This document shows, one piece after another, positions 39,836 through 46,894 of a DNA stretch of 46,894 nt. Under the pieces are notes generated by a model that did not search any database, had not been told where the DNA came from, and saw only the letters and a program-made list of their open reading frames with translations. The position numbers were made by a program, and so were the translations under genes. The number at the start of each line of letters is the position of its first letter. The first letter of the stretch is position 1. The stretch is from Oscillospiraceae bacterium (GTDB taxonomy: Bacteria > Bacillota > Clostridia > Oscillospirales > Acutalibacteraceae): the NCBI GenBank assembly GCA_009779995.1, contig WRDW01000011.1, forward strand, positions 1 to 46,894. The letters are read 5' to 3'.

Positions 39836-40450
39836 TCACGCCTGTTTTTCTCTCTTGCTCAAGTAGTAGAGCCCCAGCGCCAGCAGGCTCATGGCCAGGA
39901 TGATCATCGCCTTGATGTAGAAGCCGCTCGGGCCGTTGAGCTGGTCCATCACGTTGCCCATGCCCTTCACGGAGAAGCGCACCACGCCCACAAGGTGATC
40001 GTACAGAACCTTTTCCGTCAGTTCGCTGTCATGGATGCCCTGCGTGACCAGCATTTTGTTTTCTCTGTCGATCTCTATCACCCTGTGCGTCACCTTCTGG
40101 CCGGGCGTTTGGCCGGGGTACAGCTCGTAGGTCACGTCGTCGCTCACTTTGATTTTATCAAACTTGGTGGGGACCACCCAAACCAGCGAACCGACTGGAT
40201 AATCCGGCTCCATACTGCCGCTTAGCACGCTGAGCATCTGTATCCTGAAGAGCAGCGGCACCGCCATCGCGAGTATCCCCGCAATCAGCACGGCGATGAC
40301 GGCGTTGCTGGCCACCCGGCAGGCAATCTGCAGCGGCGTTGGCCGCGGGGCCTGCGTCGGCATGGAGCAGGCCGCCTCCAGCAGGAAGGGGTCGCTGTCG
40401 TATTTGGCGAAGAATTCCCTGTCGAACTCCTCCAGGCTCCGCAATTCCAT
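39836..40450 (-). CDS. sipW: SipW-type signal peptidase I
   Basis: A 204-residue membrane protease. A 45-residue cytoplasmic lead precedes a membrane segment (about 48-68). The catalytic Ser79 is in SVLSGSMEPDYPVGS and the catalytic His122 is in THRVIEID, giving the Ser-His dyad of the ER-type signal peptidases to which SipW belongs; the usual Lys is absent. A C-terminal membrane segment (about 180-198) follows. It cleaves the signals of TasA-like proteins; three such substrates are encoded just downstream. The upstream partner is a DivIVA-like coiled-coil gene. Confidence 0.92.
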   Translation of the reverse strand: MELRSLEEFDREFFAKYDSDPFLLEAACSMPTQAPRPTPLQIACRVASNAVIAVLIAGILAMAVPLLFRIQMLSVLSGSMEPDYPVGSLVWVVPTKFDKIKVSDDVTYELYPGQTPGQKVTHRVIEIDRENKMLVTQGIHDSELTEKVLYDHLVGVVRFSVKGMGNVMDQLNGPSGFYIKAMIILAMSLLALGLYYLSKREKQA

Positions 40451-40489
40451 AGGCTTCCCTTGCTTTCCAATCCTAGTCCTGATTGTCTG

Positions 40490-40864
40490 TCAATAATAGC
40501 CGCCGGGCTGCATCCCATAAGCCGCGCCTGGCATCGCGTAAGATGCTCCCTGCCCCGCGTAGGGCGTCGACGCGCCCGCCTGCATCCCGTAGGACATCGT
40601 CGCGCCGGCCTGCGCCGCGTATGGCTGGCAGCCGGGGTACTGTCCCTGCGTCCCCCCCTGCGCCCGCAGGGCCTGCGTCTCCGCCTCCAGGCTCTGGTGC
40701 TTGCGCTGCAGGTCGGTGCAGCGCCGCTCCAGGTCCTCGTAGTGCCGCTGCAGCCCCTGGTAGGCCTCGTACATCTGCTGGTAGGTCTGCCGCAGCTGGC
40801 GTATGTAGTCGTTCACCTGTTTCTTTTGATAGCCCTCGCCTTTTTTCTCGAGCGTGAATTCCAT
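40490..40864 (-). CDS. DivIVA-like coiled-coil protein
   Basis: A 124-residue protein. Residues 1-24 carry a DivIVA-type membrane-curvature motif in outline (FTLEKKGEGYQKKQVNDYIRQL: F, GY, V-DYI). Residues 25-68 are a coiled coil rich in Gln, Glu and Arg. The C-terminal 55 residues are low complexity (Gly, Ala, Tyr, Met, with YGMQAG and YAMPGA). It is the first gene of the SipW operon, which is unusual for this fold and suggests placement of secretion at a site on the membrane (inference). Confidence 0.75.
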   Translation of the reverse strand: MEFTLEKKGEGYQKKQVNDYIRQLRQTYQQMYEAYQGLQRHYEDLERRCTDLQRKHQSLEAETQALRAQGGTQGQYPGCQPYAAQAGATMSYGMQAGASTPYAGQGASYAMPGAAYGMQPGGYY

Positions 40865-40966
40865 GCCGTCTTGCCTTCCCTTTCTTGGCGCCGCTGTCCG
40901 GGTTTAAACTGCAGTGCTGTACAAAGATGTTCCATAAAATGGCTTTTCCGATTCTTAAGACGCAAT

Positions 40967-40995
40967 AGGATAGCACAGACCCGCCGGAATGTCAA
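40967..40995 (-). promoter_or_regulatory. Promoter of the DivIVA-like/SipW operon
   Basis: TTGACA (40990-40995), 17 bases, TATCCT (40967-40972), leaving a leader of about 95 bases before the first ATG. The 314-base gap between the two divergent genes (40865-41178) otherwise shows only the second promoter on the plus strand. Confidence 0.82.
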
Positions 40996-41121
40996 GAAGA
41001 ATTTGGAAATTTTTTTCGGGGGCGGCTGACAGAAAATGACAGCGGAAAGCCCGACTCAGCGGGCGGGCTTTGAATGTGCCGCAAACCGGAACCGCATCCA
41101 CAGCTTCGAAGAACAAAACTC

Positions 41122-41150
41122 TTGACAACGCCCCGCCCGCCATTTATACT
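41122..41150 (+). promoter_or_regulatory. Promoter of the 41179 membrane gene
   Basis: TTGACA (41122-41127), 17 bases, TATACT (41145-41150), about 29 bases before the ATG. Confidence 0.85.
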
Positions 41151-41178
41151 TATAAAAAAAAAACAAGCGAGGTGCGCC

Positions 41179-42612
41179 ATGGAACCGAAAACCGTCTCGA
41201 GCGCTGGCTTCAACTTAGGGCTGCTGCAGAAGATCGCCGTCGTCCTCATGGGAGGGCTGCTGCTGGGCGGCATGTGGCGGCTGCGGGGGGACAACGGCTT
41301 CGGCTCCTTCTGGGGGATGCTGCCCTGCGCGCTGGTGTTCTGGCTGTTCCTGCTGTCCATCTTCGGCTACCGCAAAAAGATGTCCTACGACCTGCTGCCC
41401 TGGGCGGTGCTGTCGATCCCCTTCACCATCAACGGCTGGATGCCCCTCATGCCCCTGCTGCGCGGCCTGATCGAGGCCCCCGGCCCGGAGGGCCCGGTCA
41501 ACGAGCCGTTCAGCTACTTTTCGGCAATATTGCTCATCTTCACCATGGGCTTTTGCTGGATGGTCTTCCTGGGCTTCTTCCTGGGGCTGCTCTTCAGCCC
41601 CAAGCGCTATAAAGCCCTGGATTTTCTCCTGATCGCCGGCGTCTACCTCGCCGTCATGCTGGCCATGAAGGGTTCCCTGGCACACGTGATCATGCGCGTG
41701 GCGGCCCCGCAAAGCTGGGACGTCTTCGCTCGGGGGATGCTCGAGAAGGGCGTGACGGACAGCCCCTTCGTTTTTTACATGAAGAATATCTTCAACGAGG
41801 GCGCGCAGAAGCAGTTCATCGGCGGCAGGACCTACTTCAACGGCATCGCCGTGATCGGCAACGCCCTGGGAGCCCTGGCCGTGATCGCGGCGCTGCTCCT
41901 TAAATACAAAGATAAACTCGCCGCGCGCGTCATGGCCTGCATCTGCTCGATTGTCGGCTGCTCCTTCCTCGGCGCGGCGCTGCTCAACGCGCTGTTGTGC
42001 GGCGGGTTCCGCGGCCCGCAGTTCGACCCCCGCGCCGTCTTCCCCGATTGGCTGATGAACAACTACTGGGGCTTCTGCGAATACGCCACGGGCCTGTTCA
42101 TCGGCTTAGGCGTCACTGCCTTCCTGGTGTTCCAGAAAAAGCAATTCCTCAACGCCCACATTGTAACGACCGAGGACCTGCCGCCCAGCGCGAAGAATAG
42201 ACACTGGTGCTATGCCTACCACCTGTTCGTCACCGCGGCCTTCATGCTCTCGGCCAGCGTCATCCGGCCCGTCGCCACCCGCATACGCGACGGCAGCGGC
42301 GGCGCGGTGTCGGAGCTGACCGTCCAGCTCATCGTCGCCGCTCTTCTGGCCCTCTTCTTCATCCCCGGCTTTTGGAACACGATCATCAAAAAAGAGCTCG
42401 GCCGGCCTTTCGCGCCTGACCTGCGCCGCTTCGCCATCGCCGCCGCCCCGCTGATGCTCGCCGTGTTCAGCTTCGCCGATCTCTTCATAGGCTGGCCCTT
42501 CTGGGAGGCCCCGACGGTCTTCCCCCTGCAAATCCAGGTGGGCGGCTCCTGCCTGCTGGTGCTGCTGGGGTATCATTTGCTGGTGAGCACGCGGGTGCTG
42601 CGGCTGGAATGA
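41179..42612 (+). CDS. Polytopic membrane protein of unknown function
   Basis: A 477-residue protein with about eleven membrane segments, spaced along the chain from residue 20 to 470. Motifs: MGGLLLGGMWRLRGDNGFGSFWGML near the start and GFWNTIIKKEL near residue 400, with long Gly/aromatic-rich helices. It resembles uncharacterised clostridial integral membrane proteins, but no transporter family signature is seen. The start at 41179 (MEPKTV) is preferred because GCGAGG precedes it and the promoter lies within the longer open frame. It is a single gene, ended by the hairpin at 42636-42660. Confidence 0.75.
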   Translation: MEPKTVSSAGFNLGLLQKIAVVLMGGLLLGGMWRLRGDNGFGSFWGMLPCALVFWLFLLSIFGYRKKMSYDLLPWAVLSIPFTINGWMPLMPLLRGLIEAPGPEGPVNEPFSYFSAILLIFTMGFCWMVFLGFFLGLLFSPKRYKALDFLLIAGVYLAVMLAMKGSLAHVIMRVAAPQSWDVFARGMLEKGVTDSPFVFYMKNIFNEGAQKQFIGGRTYFNGIAVIGNALGALAVIAALLLKYKDKLAARVMACICSIVGCSFLGAALLNALLCGGFRGPQFDPRAVFPDWLMNNYWGFCEYATGLFIGLGVTAFLVFQKKQFLNAHIVTTEDLPPSAKNRHWCYAYHLFVTAAFMLSASVIRPVATRIRDGSGGAVSELTVQLIVAALLALFFIPGFWNTIIKKELGRPFAPDLRRFAIAAAPLMLAVFSFADLFIGWPFWEAPTVFPLQIQVGGSCLLVLLGYHLLVSTRVLRLE

Positions 42613-42635
42613 TTGCATAGTCAACACAAAGAAAC

Positions 42636-42670
42636 GAACGCCTTGGCAGCCAAGGCGTTCAGCAATTTTC
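42636..42670. terminator. Hairpin terminator between convergent genes
   Basis: Perfect 11-bp stem GAACGCCTTGG / CCAAGGCGTTC with a 3-base loop. T-rich sequence follows on both strands (AATTTTC on plus, CGTTTCTTTGTG on minus), so it can end transcription from both sides. Confidence 0.82.
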
Positions 42671-42680
42671 TTGGTGCTTT

Positions 42681-42713
42681 TCACTCCCACTCCACCGTCC
42701 GGGCGGCTTATCC
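42681..42713 (-). pseudogene. guaA: Remnant of the 3' end of guaA (GMP synthase)
   Basis: The minus strand reads AAGCCGCCCGG then ACGGTGGAGTGGGAGTGA, i.e. (D)KPP(G) followed, after loss of one base, by TVEWE and a stop. GMP synthases end in KPPxTIEWE or KPPxTVEWE. The scrap is directly followed on the minus strand by the hairpin at 42636-42660. No other part of guaA is present. The guaA 3' end is a known integration site for mobile elements, so this may be an attachment-site scar. Confidence 0.5.
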
Positions 42714-42728
42714 GTCACTTGACTTGGC

Positions 42729-44531
42729 TCAGTCCGCCAAAAATAACCCCACCATCTCGAACGTGCGGCAGTCCACCAATCCCCGATTGGTGATGCGCAG
42801 CGCCGGCAGGCAGGCCAGGGAGGTCAGCGCGAAGGTCATGTAGGGCGAGTTGATCCCGCAGCCCAGGGCCTTCCAGGCGGCGTCCAGCGCCTTGACCTGC
42901 CCGCTGAGCTCCTGCGCGCCGCAGGCGCTGATCAGCCCGGCCACCGGCAGGGGCACCAGCGCCAGCACCTGCCCGTCCAGGGCGACGCACAGCCCGCCGC
43001 CGCAGGCGATGAGCGTGTTGGCGGCGAGGGCCATGTCCCCGTCCGAAACGCCCGCCACCAGCAGGTTGTGGGCGTCATGGGCCACGGTCTGCGCCACCGC
43101 GCCCCGGCGGATGCCGAAGCCCGCGATAAAGCCAAAGCCGACAGTGCCGGTTTGGTTGTGCCGCTCGAAGACGAAGGCCTTTTGAACATCCCGGGCGGCG
43201 TCGGCCTGCACCTGGCCATCCTGCACGGCAAGCTCAAAAAAGCGCTCAATATTGGCGACTCTATTGGGGATGACCTCGATCACGCGCGCCTTGACGCTCC
43301 CGCTTTGCCCTGCAGGCGCGGCGACGCCGAAGCTGCGCGCCGTGACGGGGGACAGCTTCATGCTCTCCCGGGCCCAGTCGGGGTAGTTGAAGTCCTCAAT
43401 TAGGTTGATCAAGCAACCGTTTTCGGCTACCAGCTCTCCGTCGATCAGCACCTTCGCCACGCGGAAATCGCTGAGCTCGCCTTCGAAGAACACGATGTCC
43501 GCGCATTTGCCCGGGGCGATGGAGCCCAGCTCGCCGTCCATGCCGAAGCACTGCGCGCAGTTGACGGTCACCATTTGCAGCGCCGAAATCGGGTCGATGC
43601 CCTCCGCCACCGCGCGGCGCAAAATGTGATCCATGTGGCCCAGCTCCAGGAGCGTATCGGGGTGCGTGTCGTCCGAGATGAGCACGCAATAGCGGCTGTC
43701 ATTGATCTCTTTCAGTGCGCCGGAGGCCTCGTGCAGGTCGTGCCAGGCGCTGCCCTCGCGCAGCATGGCGTACATCCCCATGCGCATTTTCGCCAGGGCA
43801 TCCCGCGCGGTGGTCGATTCATGGCAGCAGCGCACGCCCGATGCGATATAGGCCTGGAGCATGTTGCCGCCGTCGGGCATGGAGAAGTGGCCGGTGGGGC
43901 ATTTGCCCGCTTGCAGCGTCTCGGCTATTTTCGCGTGCACCTCTGCGTCGCCCATGAAAACACCGGGGAAGTTCATCATCTCACCGAGCCCGACGACGCG
44001 CTCCCAGGCCATCATCTCCCGCACGTCGGCGGAGGTGATTTCCGCGCCCGCGTCCTCGAAGCCGGGCACGGCGGGCACGCAGGAGGGCACGGTGACCATT
44101 GCCTTCAGCGGCGCGCGCAGGGAGTCCTCAATGAGCAGCTCCACGCCCTTTTTGCCGAATACGTTGCAGATCTCGTGGGGGTCCGCGTAGACGCCCACGG
44201 TCCCGTGGGGCACCACGGCCCGGGCGTAATTGCCCACGGTCATCATGGAGGACTCGATGTGCATGTGGCCGTCCAAAAAGCCCGGCGCGATATATGCTCC
44301 ATTTGCCTCAATCACAGTTGTGCTTTCGCCAACGCAGTGCGCCGCGTCGCCCACCAGGGCGACCCTCCCCTCGGCGACGGCGACGTCCGTGTGCTCCACG
44401 ATCTCCCGCGTGCACACGTTGACGAGCCGCGCGTCCCGGATGACCAATTCCGCCGGGGCGCGCCCCATGGCCACGTCAGCCAGCGCTATGCTCGCTTCCC
44501 AGAGCGGCTTTTTGCAGAATGCGTTTTGCAT
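42729..44531 (-). CDS. ade: Adenine deaminase
   Basis: A 600-residue amidohydrolase that converts adenine to hypoxanthine and ammonia for purine salvage. Visible features: the metal-binding GFLDGHMHIESS (His89, His91), GTVGVYADPHEICNVFG, KCPTGHFSMPDGG, the Asp-rich SDDTHPDTLLELGHMD and the C-terminal AHDAHNLLVAGVSDGDM of bacterial Ade. The length is typical. The start at 44531 has AGGAGG upstream. It is a single gene with its own promoter, divergent from the catalase. Confidence 0.95.
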   Translation of the reverse strand: MQNAFCKKPLWEASIALADVAMGRAPAELVIRDARLVNVCTREIVEHTDVAVAEGRVALVGDAAHCVGESTTVIEANGAYIAPGFLDGHMHIESSMMTVGNYARAVVPHGTVGVYADPHEICNVFGKKGVELLIEDSLRAPLKAMVTVPSCVPAVPGFEDAGAEITSADVREMMAWERVVGLGEMMNFPGVFMGDAEVHAKIAETLQAGKCPTGHFSMPDGGNMLQAYIASGVRCCHESTTARDALAKMRMGMYAMLREGSAWHDLHEASGALKEINDSRYCVLISDDTHPDTLLELGHMDHILRRAVAEGIDPISALQMVTVNCAQCFGMDGELGSIAPGKCADIVFFEGELSDFRVAKVLIDGELVAENGCLINLIEDFNYPDWARESMKLSPVTARSFGVAAPAGQSGSVKARVIEVIPNRVANIERFFELAVQDGQVQADAARDVQKAFVFERHNQTGTVGFGFIAGFGIRRGAVAQTVAHDAHNLLVAGVSDGDMALAANTLIACGGGLCVALDGQVLALVPLPVAGLISACGAQELSGQVKALDAAWKALGCGINSPYMTFALTSLACLPALRITNRGLVDCRTFEMVGLFLAD

Positions 44532-44559
44532 GGTATGCCTCCTGATTTTTCTTAGCCTT

Positions 44560-44588
44560 ACTATAACACATGGCGGCGAAAAACGCAA
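44560..44588 (-). promoter_or_regulatory. Promoter of adenine deaminase
   Basis: TTGCGT (44583-44588), 17 bases, TATAGT (44560-44565), 29 bases before the ATG. Confidence 0.75.
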
Positions 44589-44665
44589 GAAAAATCGCGC
44601 ATGATTTATCCATTTCCGGCAATGCTATTTGCATGAAGAAAAAAAGAAACAGGAGGATCAATGAT

Positions 44666-46717
44666 ATGCAGCCCAATCAAAAAACCCAGACACTTGAGGC
44701 CGAGCGCACATGCCATGCCGGAGGGCATCTCACCACCAACCAGGGCGTGGGCGTGGCCAACACGGACGACTCCCTGAAGGCCGGGGCGCGCGGGCCCACC
44801 CTGCTGGAGGACTTCGTCCTGCGGGAGAAGCTCACCCACTTCGACCACGAACGCATCCCCGAGCGCGTGGTGCATGCCAGGGGAACAGGGGCCCACGGCG
44901 TCTTCCAGGTCTACGAGAGCCTCTCGCACCTCACCAAGGCGCATTTCCTCAGCGATCCCAATTTGGTCACACCAGTGTTCGTGCGATTTTCAACTGTTGC
45001 CGGTTCCCGTGGCTCTGCCGACACTGTTCGAGATGTCAGAGGCTTCGCGACGAAATTTTATACCCAGGAGGGCAATTACGACCTGGTGGGCAACAACATG
45101 CCCGTGTTCTTCATCCAGGACGCCATGAAATTCCCGGATTTGATCCACGCCGTGAAGCCCGAGCCGAACAACGAGATGCCCCAGGCAGCCTCCGCCCACG
45201 ACACCTTCTGGGACTTCGTGGTCAACACCCCGGAGACCCTGCACAACGTCATGTGGCTGATGTCCCCCCGCGCCCTGCCCCGCAGTTTTAGAATGATGGA
45301 GGGCTTCGGCATCCACACCTTCAAGCTTGTGAATGCCGAGGGCGAGTTCAAGTTTGTCAAGTTTCATTGGAAGCCTCTGCTGGGCGTGCACTCTCTGGTA
45401 TGGGACGAGGCCCAGAAAATTGCCGGCAAAGACTCTGATTTTAACAGGCGCGACCTGTGGAACAGCATCGAGGCGGGCAACCCCGCCGAGTTCGAGCTGG
45501 GCCTGCAAATTCTTGATCCCAGGGACGAGCACAAATTCGATTTCGACATCCTGGACGCCACCAAGCTCTGGCCCGAGGAGCTTGTCCCCGTGCGGCGCGT
45601 GGGCAAGATGACCTTGAACCAGAACCCCACTAACTTTTTCGCGGAGACAGAGCAGGTCGCCTTCTGCCCGGCGAACCTCGTGCCCGGCATCGATTTCACC
45701 GACGACCCATTATTGCAGGGGAGGCTGTTCTCCTACCTCGACACCCAGCTCACGCGCCTGGGCGGCCCGAACTTCCAGCAGCTGCCCATCAACAGGCCAC
45801 TTGTTGCCGTCAACAACAACCAGCGCGACGGACAGCACCAGATGGCCATTTCCGAGGGCCAGACTGCCCACAGCCCCAACGCGCTGAACAAAAACGAGCC
45901 CCACCCGGCCCGCGGCCACGAGAGCTATTTTACCCATATGGCTGAAAAACTTGAAGGCAATGTCATCAGGGAACGCAGCGCAAGCTTCGGCGACCACTTC
46001 AGCCAGCCCGCGCTGTTCTGGAACAGCATGTCCGCCTTCGAGAAGAAGCACATCGTAGATGCCTTCCGTTTCGAGCTGGGCAAGTGCATGAATAAGGCCA
46101 CCAGGCAGCACCTGGTCGACCTGCTGGGGCACATCGATACGGAGCTCGCCAGGGCCGTCGGGGCGGGCCTGGGCGTCACGCCGGGCAAGGCCGCGCCCGC
46201 CAAGCCCAACCCTGCCAGCTCAAAGGCCCTGAGCATGGAGCACACCGTCAAGAGCCCGAAGACACAAAAAATCGCGATATTGGTCGCCAAGGGCTTCGAC
46301 AGGCCGCAGGTGGACGCCATGACGAAGGCCCTCTGCGCCGCGGGCGCGCAGTACGAGGTGATCTCCGCCATGCTCGGCCCCGTGGAGGCCTCCGACAAAT
46401 CCACAGTGGAGGCGGGCCAGACCTTCGCCACCGCTTCAAGCGTGCTCTATGACGCCGTCTACGTCCCCGGCGGTTCGCATATCGACGTGCTGAAGCAGCA
46501 GTCGGGCGACGCCATGGCCTTCGTGGCGGAGGCCTACGGGCACTTCAAGGCCGTGGGCCTCACCGGCGAGGCCGCCTGCCTGCTGCCGCTTTCGCACAGC
46601 CCGGAGGAGGGCGTGGTCGGCGACCCGCAGCAGTTCGTCGCCGCGCTCGGGCGGCACTACGCCCGCGCGGGCGTGATGGAACCGGCCGCGCCGGAGGTTG
46701 TGCTCAGGAAGGGGTAG
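44666..46717 (+). CDS. katE: Large-subunit catalase (HPII/KatE type)
   Basis: A 683-residue haem catalase that breaks down hydrogen peroxide. Active-site His70 is in RVVHARG, Asn143 in LVGNNMPVFF, and the haem-ligand Tyr in RLFSYLDTQ. Residues 1-510 are the catalase core. After a Pro/Ala linker (about 505-535), residues 540-683 form a DJ-1/PfpI-like flavodoxin domain (KIAILVAKGFDRPQVDAM, VYVPGGSH), as in large-subunit catalases. AGGAGG lies 9 bases before the chosen ATG; an open frame further upstream overlaps the ade promoter. No clear promoter of its own was found in the short gap. Confidence 0.95.
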   Translation: MQPNQKTQTLEAERTCHAGGHLTTNQGVGVANTDDSLKAGARGPTLLEDFVLREKLTHFDHERIPERVVHARGTGAHGVFQVYESLSHLTKAHFLSDPNLVTPVFVRFSTVAGSRGSADTVRDVRGFATKFYTQEGNYDLVGNNMPVFFIQDAMKFPDLIHAVKPEPNNEMPQAASAHDTFWDFVVNTPETLHNVMWLMSPRALPRSFRMMEGFGIHTFKLVNAEGEFKFVKFHWKPLLGVHSLVWDEAQKIAGKDSDFNRRDLWNSIEAGNPAEFELGLQILDPRDEHKFDFDILDATKLWPEELVPVRRVGKMTLNQNPTNFFAETEQVAFCPANLVPGIDFTDDPLLQGRLFSYLDTQLTRLGGPNFQQLPINRPLVAVNNNQRDGQHQMAISEGQTAHSPNALNKNEPHPARGHESYFTHMAEKLEGNVIRERSASFGDHFSQPALFWNSMSAFEKKHIVDAFRFELGKCMNKATRQHLVDLLGHIDTELARAVGAGLGVTPGKAAPAKPNPASSKALSMEHTVKSPKTQKIAILVAKGFDRPQVDAMTKALCAAGAQYEVISAMLGPVEASDKSTVEAGQTFATASSVLYDAVYVPGGSHIDVLKQQSGDAMAFVAEAYGHFKAVGLTGEAACLLPLSHSPEEGVVGDPQQFVAALGRHYARAGVMEPAAPEVVLRKG

Positions 46718-46726
46718 ACACCCCCC

Positions 46727-46755
46727 GGTTCAGTGTCTCTATGAGACGCTGAGCC
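46727..46755 (+). terminator. Stem-loop after catalase
   Basis: GGTTCAGTGTCTC-TAT-GAGACGCTGAGCC forms a 13-bp stem with two G-U pairs. The T run expected next cannot be judged because the sequence turns into C/G homopolymers. Confidence 0.65.
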
Positions 46756-46756
46756 T

Positions 46757-46894
46757 CCCCCCCCCCCCCCCCAAGGGGGGGGGGCCCCCTTTTTCTTTTT
46801 TCCAGGCCCGGGAAAAACCCCCAAAACCCCCCCCCCCTCGGCGGGGGGGGGGGGCCCGCCCCCCCCGGGGGGGGGAACCGGGGGGGGGCGAAAA
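46757..46894. other. Homopolymer-rich, unreliable sequence end
   Basis: About 130 bases of C and G runs of up to some 17 bases with A and T runs between. No gene, repeat unit or codon structure is seen. This looks like a low-quality read or assembly end rather than real sequence. Confidence 0.85.

Noticed and set aside
42106-42690. Minus-strand open frame starting MGVKSTKKIAERLG
   Set aside because: It runs through the hairpin and then opposite the plus-strand membrane gene; there is no domain and the start overlaps the guaA scrap.

Overview
The window reads as one chromosomal segment of a GC-rich member of the Bacillota, probably a Clostridia-type anaerobe. The reasons are AGGAGG-type ribosome binding sites at most starts, consensus sigma-A promoters (TTGACA-N17-TATAAT and variants), a SipW signal peptidase with TasA/camelysin-like partners, Pro/Thr-rich surface proteins, and many Gfo/Idh/MocA, ThuA and DUF4838 genes typical of gut or fibre-degrading Firmicutes. 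No rRNA, CRISPR array or intact prophage is visible. The last ~130 bases are long C/G homopolymers and look like a damaged sequence end.

Layout. 1-2000: tRNA-Gln(CUG) on the minus strand and a plus-strand pair of membrane proteins, the second of the Pr6Pr family. 1956-8893, minus: a two-domain sugar isomerase/dehydrogenase fusion, a HAD hydrolase and a GPH-type sugar transporter form one operon; a HigBA-type toxin-antitoxin pair with its own perfect promoter and a secreted DUF4838 glycosidase-like protein follow. 9059-11062, plus: a zinc-ribbon membrane protein with PQQPY repeats and an AIM24 protein. 11184-25775, minus: a large carbohydrate locus built from two ThuA > insert > Gfo/Idh > glycosidase modules. 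One carries GH38 alpha-mannosidase and a UroD-like protein; the other carries a DUF5060/DUF4038 glycosidase and has a C5 methyltransferase/HNH restriction-modification pair plus a multi-spanning membrane protein between ThuA and Gfo.

25826-34352, minus: a secreted LCAT-like lipase, then a redox operon: GlpA-like FAD protein with a [2Fe-2S] BFD tail, GlpB-like FAD/NAD protein, two paralogous lipoproteins, DUF1667 and an alkyl-DHAP-synthase-like flavoprotein. 34443-36947: a membrane-anchored parallel beta-helix protein. 37066-40864: an operon of DivIVA-like coiled coil, SipW signal peptidase and three SipW-type surface proteins. 41179-42612, plus: a membrane protein of unknown role. 42729-44531, minus: adenine deaminase. 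44666-46717, plus: large-subunit catalase. A scrap resembling the 3' end of guaA lies between the last membrane gene and adenine deaminase.

How the genes may work together (inference): the sugar genes suggest uptake and oxidative or isomerising breakdown of alpha-mannoside-type or other glycosides, in which Gfo/Idh enzymes oxidise the sugar to a keto form and ThuA and TIM-barrel partners act on it. Palindromic repeats of the GTAGGGGCGGCA type and AATTAAGCATT/AATGCACAATG type are scattered between and even inside genes.
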